From positions 1,888-22,088 of IMG/VR virus record IMGVR_UViG_3300030419_006783: a DNA stretch of 20,201 bases, one strand, 5' to 3'. Position numbers and translations under genes: made by a program. A model generated the notes under the pieces. That model saw only the letters and a list, made by a program, of their open reading frames with translations, had not been told where the DNA came from and made no database searches. Shown piece after piece: positions 8,901 through 14,501 of this stretch; position 1 is the stretch's first letter; each line of letters opens with the position of its first letter. Source of the stretch: a virus.

Positions 8901-10766
8901 ATAATCAGGCACATCCAACTCTTGTCCCCAAACAGCAGTTATTGTTTTATCTTCATAATTAGTCCCACTAGGTGATTCTATTAATTGTATCAAAATTAAA
9001 GGTGAAGTCAAATCTGATTCTAGTGTTCCAAAACCATTAGAACCTAAAATGGCTCGCTCTCCTGCGATTTGCATCACTTTAGCCCATCTAATACTGCCAT
9101 CCTCTGGCATATGCCAATAAGCAAAATCACCATTATCAGGATCATCTGCCTCTAATAAAACAAATTTACTAGTATCAATAGTTTGTGTGGCTAAAGTTTG
9201 TGTGAATTCTGTGTGGCTTATTTGTGGATAATCTTCACCTATGTTGGTTGTTAAATCATAATGAAATGAAGTTGTGTTCTCTAAACTATCGTCTATATCC
9301 CCCCCTTGTATTACATTAATATCTCCTCGTCTAGCGATAACATTACCAGCAAAACTTTCACCATATATTTCAAGATTTATACTGAAAGTAAATACACAAC
9401 CGGCATTGACTAATGATTCACTCGGTAAAATGTTAATAATGTCCTCGTTCTCATCAAGAAATGGTGTGCCATCAGAAAGTAAACCATAATTGTCAGCACC
9501 TATTGTATTACAACCATAAACATCTGAAGGGAAAATTGCTAATAAAATGTCGTCTATCTCTTGTGAATAAGGAATAATAATTTCATCAAATTGTCCAAGA
9601 TTGTTATCTCTTACTTTAGTCAAAAAATTAAACAATTGTAGTTTGTCTAATAAATTTAAATTTTGTATTTTATTTAAGTTTGATTTATTTATATTTGTAG
9701 GATTTTTTGGATCTATACCCACCAAATTGTAAGCAGATTTAACTAAAGATGAGTTAGGACTTATACCACCTATTGTTGCGAAATTATTATAATTAAATAA
9801 ATTTATTTCATAGTCCTCTGATGGATTTAATAATATATTTGTTTGAAACCTTTCATATTGTTTTATACCACGATTTGGAGCTACATATTGATATATCACA
9901 CCAGTGATAGAATAAAAACCAGGTTTTTTATAAAGGTGTTCTAATAAAGTTGTAGCTTCTAACAATTTTGGTTTATCTGTAAATTCAGATTCACTACCAT
10001 CTCCCCAATTAAGGTTAAATATATAAAACCCCCTATCAGGTATGTCCTTATCATCACTATCTTTCTGTTTGGCAAAATTTGATGGAAAGCCATTATTTGT
10101 TGGTAGTTTTGGATTTCGTATCTGATACAAATCTATATTTTTCATAACTTCTTCATCTAGTAGTCTACCCGATTCTAATAAAAATAAATAATAATTTATC
10201 TTACCATCTGTAGCTAAATTGTAATTTATCGGATCTATTTCTTTGTCGTAATATCTATCAACTCTCACTATTTCGTTATTGTTATCTGGATTTAAAACGA
10301 AAGGTATTGCATCAACTGAATAATCTAATTGAGTTGATGTAAATGCTGGTTTCTGAGATTTTATATCAAAAATTGTACCATCATCTGTATCGATAATTGT
10401 CGTTGGTAATGTTGAAGGAGTCAATGATTTTGGGTTTTCATCTGATATATATGGTTGAAGTGAGGACTCGTTATAATTAATATTTTCCCACATACCTCTA
10501 TCGTTAAAAGTCTGAGTACCTAAAGTTAATCTTTTATCACGATTACCATCACTTGGTGGTTCTGCTTGACTCTCTTCTGATGTTACAACACGAGAAGAAT
10601 TATTAGCTGCTTCACTACTATTTCTATTAAAATACTCAACATCCAAACCTCTATCAGGTTGAAAAACTCTAAGGGTTATTCCATGTTGTTCATTACCCTC
10701 ATTAAAAGGACCTAATGATTGTTGAGCTTGATTAATCAAGTTTTCTGGTTTAGTAAAATTAGCCAT
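5979..10766 (-). CDS. Giant multidomain tail protein with PKD-like domain, beta-modules and cysteine-pair repeats
   Basis: A 1595-aa protein, the largest in the window. Residues about 245-340 contain a PKD-like domain (NWGDGS at 253-258, LYKKPGFYSITG at 278-289) followed by FATIGGIS. An expanded cysteine-pair unit lies at 418-458. Residues about 620-700 and 1354-1456 resemble bacterial surface beta repeats (PPNGGTIQG; YDFVNWEF). A proline run MPPPPPW occurs at 806-812. Three beta-modules occupy about 965-1318, and five cysteine-pair repeats follow, ending in a proline/serine tail. No signal peptide or membrane helix. Its ATG overlaps the previous gene by eight bases, with no Shine-Dalgarno sequence visible, which suggests translation by re-initiation. 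The repeats link it to the 1246-aa protein and the PKD-like part to the 840-aa protein. Probably a large baseplate-attached fibre or adhesin. Confidence 0.8.
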   Translation of the reverse strand: MANFTKPENLINQAQQSLGPFNEGNEQHGITLRVFQPDRGLDVEYFNRNSSEAANNSSRVVTSEESQAEPPSDGNRDKRLTLGTQTFNDRGMWENINYNESSLQPYISDENPKSLTPSTLPTTIIDTDDGTIFDIKSQKPAFTSTQLDYSVDAIPFVLNPDNNNEIVRVDRYYDKEIDPINYNLATDGKINYYLFLLESGRLLDEEVMKNIDLYQIRNPKLPTNNGFPSNFAKQKDSDDKDIPDRGFYIFNLNWGDGSESEFTDKPKLLEATTLLEHLYKKPGFYSITGVIYQYVAPNRGIKQYERFQTNILLNPSEDYEINLFNYNNFATIGGISPNSSLVKSAYNLVGIDPKNPTNINKSNLNKIQNLNLLDKLQLFNFLTKVRDNNLGQFDEIIIPYSQEIDDILLAIFPSDVYGCNTIGADNYGLLSDGTPFLDENEDIINILPSESLVNAGCVFTFSINLEIYGESFAGNVIARRGDINVIQGGDIDDSLENTTSFHYDLTTNIGEDYPQISHTEFTQTLATQTIDTSKFVLLEADDPDNGDFAYWHMPEDGSIRWAKVMQIAGERAILGSNGFGTLESDLTSPLILIQLIESPSGTNYEDKTITAVWGQELDVPDYDHHVEITFVSNPPNGGTIQGPDQILPLTQYTEMPSGVSTRGERTAQFNAVGSVGALQSWSWTGTTYPTQQNPNGTEITNIDRIAGEESSQFVTGTLWKYESDGQFILSVLNPSREIGQEIIGSVMVLDGGASFEIEDFSDGQLTLTGDTSGIEVGFTPFSIDSDVLNLRFFETGAYTITANWLMPPPPPWAGGLFYFSAYNEQGVPLTITVNKINPQNPNVVIETKTVFYDGTASTNEQNEGFSSDGQPWQDEFSVLEVGEVYQIDISYNELEYEFLNNVVWTGYNGNNSGWLSWTDMGGDVNSQSPILTIPDLLTDVGQFERVATITPGLFVERNLTPDFVNGIITKGEDSSEWQYVTDSANDESLLANIIPNTGILLSLTNESNDNLLNQYDDESLTELLDLINDEASGGVYNAGEGPLGSTITNSPSEEDNLIRLNLTDEQESIFNQLPSGVQFYFNVDLAFVEEETEQPEQIIVGEARKFNSEAVNVLALTNVIENQYLQPAIEVGMVIELYYGGSTGQFIISDFNFNDPNQYYDSISIQKMPEPYAPPLSEANPWASATFDSGGQLSNETFNFSINVSDGIYDPTQTTTEIEPEPNLLIGTVEKRPQANDRLRVISLSGTIQENLPIDTIVAGMNITLSTTEFSETLVVSDTQPNDFQFNVIGQLGTLEGSNFINIPAGTVLDYEIDLNEEVGSVPILGCTDNTADNYNLFANIDDGSCVYTSTLNTGDVVATIERGGEFGLPNNTENQVQFENGQSETYLSSGTDINMIATVQEEDPNHEYDFVNWEFAVPIMAEYAQIINPNDRTATLKYINPTGETQEVTVIGIYSRTDRIIRGCTTPGDANYDPNATIHNEDACAGDTGDIMGCTNDRATNFNPLANADDGSCIIEGCMDPGADNFDEEATQQPIDIPGQPPVCIYRGCTDQGATNYDPNANQDDGNCMYPADPSSRQSPNSQSPGPVPDLPGP
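6054..6380 (-). repeat. Four cysteine-pair repeats at the C-terminus of the 1595-aa protein
   Basis: Residues 1463-1571. Units start at RGCTTPGDANYD, MGCTNDRATNFN, EGCMDPGADNFD and RGCTDQGATNYD. The second and fourth close with the short acidic loop (DDGSC, DDGNC); the other two have altered loops (NEDAC and PIDIPGQPPVC). A proline-rich tail of about 24 residues follows to the stop. Confidence 0.88.
6726..6794 (-). repeat. Single cysteine-pair repeat after beta-module E
   Basis: Residues 1325-1347 (LGCTDNTADNYN, then DDGSCVY) of the 1595-aa protein. It sits between beta-module E and a surface-type beta domain of about 100 residues. Confidence 0.88.
6813..7874 (-). repeat. Three tandem beta-modules (copies C, D, E) in the 1595-aa protein
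   Basis: Copy C (about 7506-7874) has WQYVTDSANDESLL and ends VQFYFNVDLAF. Copy D (about 7146-7484) has IENQYLQPAIEVGMVIEL and ends TFNFSINVSDG. Copy E (about 6813-7100) has IVAGMNITL and ends VLDYEIDLN. C matches A and B well; D and E lack the W-x-YV part but keep the GM-x-I-x-L turn and the closing F/Y-x-I-x-L strand. Confidence 0.55.
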
Positions 10767-13700
10767 CTGATATTAAGGACAAATTAATTTGAAAATCTAA
10801 TTCCTGTCCTTGCTCCGCACCTGCTACCGCTGTATCTAAAGTAATTTGACCAGTGGTAAGGTCTATAGAGTTTATTTGTATTTCAACTTGATTTCCAGAC
10901 TGAGGTATAAATAAAATCAAGGTCATATTAGGTTGTATTCTTGTTAAGTATTCATTATCATTTATAGAGCCTGCCACATATTTCCATACTGAAGCATCGT
11001 CACCATCTAATCTGACTCTACCAGTTGCTATTTCTGCTGGAAAGTTGGTTGAGGTTGAGGTTTGTGTTGAAAAATCTGATTCAGTAGCCCTTCTACTTCC
11101 TAAGTTTTCACCAGGTAATCTAAACCCACGAGCTCTAAATAAATCCGAGCGACTTATCAATTCAACTTTACATTTAGCCCCAAATGAAGTTTTGGCTTCT
11201 AAATCACCCGTTGATGGATTTCTATGATTTAACCAAAATTGTTTATCGTTAAGAAAAATTTGACTGTCTTCATCATCCTCTAAAATAAGAGGATCATATG
11301 TAGCACAGATAAAGTACCATTCATCTAAATTATCAGTTGATACTTGAGGATAAAGTTGATGTATATCGGTAACAGCATAAAAATCAATAGGACTACTTTG
11401 ATTAACAGTTCTTCTAGCTCTATTTTCTACACCCCAATGATTGTCTCGTAAAGTCCCATCACCCTCTCTGACTGCTAATCTAATCCATCTTTTAAAATTA
11501 CCATTACTATCTAAATTAGTTCTTGTTTCTAATCTTATTCCCTCACCATCTACTTCTAAAGGATTACGAAAATTAAATAAAGTTCCCTCTGATGTTTTGC
11601 TTACAAATCGTACCCACATTGTTATGGTAAAACCATCAACTAAATAAGAGTCATTTTTTTGAAATTCCAACTCAGCATCGCCTGGTGCTCTTAATATAAT
11701 TGCTTGATTTGGTTTTCTAATCTTTAAAAAACCACTAGATTTGTTTTCATAAAGTGGTCTATTATCAGCAATACCAATATCTAATTCGTCTGCCTGTGTA
11801 TCAGCACCTGAATCTGTTCCTCCAATATTTTCAACACCTGTATTCTGTACCGTGTTACTTAAACCACCAGGTAAAGGAGTGATGTCTACAAGATATTCAT
11901 TCAATCTGTCTCTCATAGTTTCAAGAGTCTTACCTACATTAATGTTATTTGCTTGTTGATTTAATCTTGTTATGAAGGCATTAGGGAAGTCTCCACTACT
12001 TATACGATTGTTAAAATCTAAACCATCATCTTCTGTTGTTAATTCTCTAGCCAAACCATCACCGTCAAGGTCTTGAAAATTAGGAAGGCCTCCTAATAAT
12101 TCATTAAACTCTTGAAAAAAATTATCTATCTGTGTTTGACGAGTTGACTGTGATGGTAGTAACTCAAATATGTTTGTATCTAAAATCTCTCTAGCAAGGT
12201 TTGGATTAATTTTTTTCGCACCAATTATGGGTGTTGTTAATTGACTCAAATTTAAAACATCTGTAAAATTACCATCCGAATCTTTTGTCGCTATCTTTAC
12301 ACTAAATATCTCACCACTCTCTTTTACAAAATTTATAAAATAATCTAAATCTCCATCAGAGTTTGGCTCATTAGGAACATATAAGGTAAATTTTTGTTTG
12401 ACCAAATCACTAAAAGGATCGTATCCATTGTCGTATATGTATTGACATATATTATTGAAATCTTCTCCAACTAAGTCATCTCTGTTTTCTAAAGTATTTC
12501 TATCTTTCTTAAAAAATACTAATGGCTCATCCTCACCACGACCAGTTTGTTTTATACCATCTCGTATGGTGGTTTGCATTGACCTTACTTCACTCGGTGT
12601 TAGTGTGTTACTCTCAAACCAAAGTTGATAGAATATGTCACTTACAACTTCTCGTACATCTTGTAATGTTCTAAAATCAAATCTTGACTCTATTATTTCT
12701 TCGTCTATTATATCTTCTAAATGATACTCTCCCTCAACAGCAGAACCTATATGTAAAGTTCCATCCTCATGCTCATGATAAATACCTAAATATTGTTCGC
12801 CACTTTCTTTGAAAAACAATAAGCTTGTTTCTGTGGCTTCAAGACCAGTATTAGTGACAGGATTACTTAGGACAAGTTGTATTATAACATCATCGTCTGT
12901 CATCTCGTCTTCGGTGTCAATCATGAATGTGCCGTCTTGGTGTTCGTGAAAAGAACCAAAATATTGTTGAGTTGGATTAGTCAAAAATACCCAAGCAATA
13001 TAATTTCCATCTTCATCTGTATTAAACTCATCTGTTGTATAATTCGCAACTATTGGATTTGATGGTTGTTCCTCTGTGCTGACTTCCTCTTCGTATTGGC
13101 ACGAAGCATTAATTGGTGTAAATCTTTCTCCTAAATCTTCTTGGGATAAGTCAGGATATAAATTGAAAAAATAATTTGTTGCAGTCGGATCATTACACCC
13201 CTCATATTCACAAAGTTCATTGTTAGTAAAAGGAGCATCAGGATCGTAGTTAGTAGCATTTTCATCTTTACAACCAGCAGTTCCGCCGGTAAATTGTTGT
13301 TGTGGTGGATCATATGTACAAGGATTATTAGGATCATTCTCGGTAGCATTTTCATTATAGTTGTTTGCTAAAGGATCAGTACAACCAAAAACAGGCTCAT
13401 CGGCATAAATACAACTTCCATCGTCTTCTGTCGCCATATTATCAAAGTTTTCAGCATTAGGATCAGTACATCCCAAATATTGACAACTTCCATCATCTTC
13501 GTCTGCATCTTCATTATAGTTTATCGCATTTTCATCAGTACAACCAAAGACATCTTCTTGAAGAATATCATCTCCCTCACTATCTTGTATTTGGGTTTCA
13601 TCTGCTGGTGGTGTGGTATCATAACCAGTAAAATCAACTGTTATGTTAACCTTTGCTCCACCATTAGCAAAAGGATTAACCATATTAGATCTAGGTTGTA

Positions 13701-14499
13701 TGTCTTCTAAAGTTCCTGTGCCACTTGGAAAAGTTCCATCATCTATTGTTATTTGACCGTTACCTTCTAATAAATCAACTTGATTTCTAAAATTATTGTT
13801 TTCTGGTTCAGCACCGTGGTATCCATCAAAAGTAAAAGGTAAACTAAAAGGATAATCTAGTTGGGTATCATTACCACTATACTGTACAACAGGTGTTGTC
13901 GTGCCAGTTGGTTGTCCCGCAGATATAGTAATTGGCATACCCTCTTGTAAAAATGAAAATAAACTTTCATCATTAGCAGTACCAGTAACATAAGTCCACC
14001 TATTATAATTAAAAGTTTGTGCCAACATAATTTGTGCAGTTAAAATATTAGGCGTTTCGGTTGTAGTTGTAGTTTGTGTCGGAGTCGTAGTCTGTTGTGC
14101 AGGTGGAGTAGTTTGTGTCGGAGTCGTAGTCTGTTGTGCAGGTGGAGTAGTTTGTGTCGGAGTCTGCGTCATCGTCTGTGTTGGAGTTGTAGTCTGTGTC
14201 GGAGCAGTCTGTTGAGTCTGTGTAGTTGTAGTGGTTTGTCTAGCTGCTTGAGTCTGAGTAAATGTTTGTGTTGGTGCTAAAGGTGCTAAAGGTGCAGTTG
14301 GAGGACTTATAGTTGTTTGTGTTTGTGACCGTGGTGGTGCAAATCCAGCAAAAGTTAATCCAGCTGCAGGAGAAGTAGGAGCTTGAAAAGACAAACTCGT
14401 TGTTGATGGACTAAAAGATAAACCAGTTTGACCAGGTGAACTAAGAGGTGATTGTATATTTAAACCAGATTGTGTGCCTGAAGGTCTATGATAAGGCAT
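10759..14499 (-). CDS. Giant multidomain tail/adhesin-like protein with cysteine-pair repeats and LamG-like domain
   Basis: A 1246-aa protein of mosaic build. Residues 1-150 are disordered, rich in S and P and then T, Q and P. Residues about 150-294 hold a beta-module with the signature WTYVTGTANDESL. Residues 318-469 hold five cysteine-pair repeats (GC-D-x-A-x-NY ... C-x-Y). Residues 513-527 and 570-585 carry two HEHxDGT motifs. Residues 600-880 are mostly helical and unrecognised, with a DLDGDG calcium-type loop at 810-815. Residues about 945-1125 resemble a LamG/concanavalin-A-like sandwich (FTITMWVRFVS, WYFICATYD). The last 90 residues are a second copy of the beta-module (VWKYVAGSINDNEYL). 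No signal peptide, so it is made in the cytoplasm as a virion protein. The context suggests a baseplate-attached fibre or adhesin; that role is inferred. Confidence 0.8.
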   Translation of the reverse strand: MPYHRPSGTQSGLNIQSPLSSPGQTGLSFSPSTTSLSFQAPTSPAAGLTFAGFAPPRSQTQTTISPPTAPLAPLAPTQTFTQTQAARQTTTTTQTQQTAPTQTTTPTQTMTQTPTQTTPPAQQTTTPTQTTPPAQQTTTPTQTTTTTETPNILTAQIMLAQTFNYNRWTYVTGTANDESLFSFLQEGMPITISAGQPTGTTTPVVQYSGNDTQLDYPFSLPFTFDGYHGAEPENNNFRNQVDLLEGNGQITIDDGTFPSGTGTLEDIQPRSNMVNPFANGGAKVNITVDFTGYDTTPPADETQIQDSEGDDILQEDVFGCTDENAINYNEDADEDDGSCQYLGCTDPNAENFDNMATEDDGSCIYADEPVFGCTDPLANNYNENATENDPNNPCTYDPPQQQFTGGTAGCKDENATNYDPDAPFTNNELCEYEGCNDPTATNYFFNLYPDLSQEDLGERFTPINASCQYEEEVSTEEQPSNPIVANYTTDEFNTDEDGNYIAWVFLTNPTQQYFGSFHEHQDGTFMIDTEDEMTDDDVIIQLVLSNPVTNTGLEATETSLLFFKESGEQYLGIYHEHEDGTLHIGSAVEGEYHLEDIIDEEIIESRFDFRTLQDVREVVSDIFYQLWFESNTLTPSEVRSMQTTIRDGIKQTGRGEDEPLVFFKKDRNTLENRDDLVGEDFNNICQYIYDNGYDPFSDLVKQKFTLYVPNEPNSDGDLDYFINFVKESGEIFSVKIATKDSDGNFTDVLNLSQLTTPIIGAKKINPNLAREILDTNIFELLPSQSTRQTQIDNFFQEFNELLGGLPNFQDLDGDGLARELTTEDDGLDFNNRISSGDFPNAFITRLNQQANNINVGKTLETMRDRLNEYLVDITPLPGGLSNTVQNTGVENIGGTDSGADTQADELDIGIADNRPLYENKSSGFLKIRKPNQAIILRAPGDAELEFQKNDSYLVDGFTITMWVRFVSKTSEGTLFNFRNPLEVDGEGIRLETRTNLDSNGNFKRWIRLAVREGDGTLRDNHWGVENRARRTVNQSSPIDFYAVTDIHQLYPQVSTDNLDEWYFICATYDPLILEDDEDSQIFLNDKQFWLNHRNPSTGDLEAKTSFGAKCKVELISRSDLFRARGFRLPGENLGSRRATESDFSTQTSTSTNFPAEIATGRVRLDGDDASVWKYVAGSINDNEYLTRIQPNMTLILFIPQSGNQVEIQINSIDLTTGQITLDTAVAGAEQGQELDFQINLSLISDG
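10768..11037 (-). repeat. W-x-YV/NDESL beta-module, copy B
   Basis: Residues about 1155-1244 at the C-terminus of the 1246-aa protein. It contains VWKYVAGSINDNEYL, then PNMTLILF, then GQELDFQINL as last strand. It is the most compact copy and gives the likely limits of the module, about 90 residues. Confidence 0.65.
12742..12963 (-). repeat. Two HEHxDGT motif repeats
   Basis: Residues 513-527 (YFGSFHEHQDGTFMI) and 570-585 (YLGIYHEHEDGTLHIG) of the 1246-aa protein are near copies 57 residues apart. Each is preceded by a hydrophobic stretch (WVFLTNPTQQ and LLFFKESGEQ). The H-x-H pattern is similar to the metal-binding motif known in the T4 long tail fibre tip. Confidence 0.75.
13093..13548 (-). 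repeat. Five cysteine-pair repeats in the 1246-aa protein
   Basis: Residues 318-469. Repeats start at FGCTDENAINYN, LGCTDPNAENFD, FGCTDPLANNYN, AGCKDENATNYD and EGCNDPTATNYF, each closing with C-x-Y after a DDGS-type or expanded loop. Every unit has two cysteines. Units 1 and 2 have the short acidic loop DDGSC; unit 3 has NDPNNPC; unit 5 carries a loop about 13 residues longer. Such units are known to me from secreted proteins of marine Bacteroidetes. The acidic loop suggests metal binding, and the Cys pair suggests a disulfide; neither is proven here. Confidence 0.88.
13618..14052 (-). repeat. W-x-YV/NDESL beta-module, copy A
   Basis: Residues about 150-294 of the 1246-aa protein. Begins with ILTAQIML, then WTYVTGTANDESL, then EGMPITI, and ends in a strand AKVNITVDF. 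It has an insert of about 50 residues before the last strand compared with copy B. It directly precedes the cysteine-repeat block. Confidence 0.6.
14050..14340 (-). repeat. Thr/Gln/Pro low-complexity linker region
   Basis: Codes residues about 54-150 of the 1246-aa protein, made almost only of T, Q, P and some A, with runs such as TTTPTQTTPPAQQ. It should be disordered and extended. It separates the N-terminal tip from the first beta-module. On the plus strand it creates a misleading serine/cysteine/arginine reading frame. Confidence 0.85.
14071..14164 (-). repeat. 39-bp perfect tandem repeat, two copies plus a partial third
   Basis: Two identical 39-base units lie at 14071-14109 and 14110-14148, followed by 16 matching bases of a third. 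Each unit is 13 codons, so a gain or loss keeps the reading frame and changes the length of the linker. Perfect identity suggests recent duplication. Confidence 0.9.
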
Positions 14500-14501
14500 T
14501 G

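Noticed and set aside
14071-14164. Possible CRISPR-like array
   Set aside because: The units are directly tandem with no spacers and are in frame within a coding linker.
14074-14280. Plus-strand reading frame rich in Cys, Ser, Arg and Leu
   Set aside because: It is the complement of the Thr/Gln/Pro linker and its tandem repeat in the 1246-aa gene; its composition follows from that repeat.
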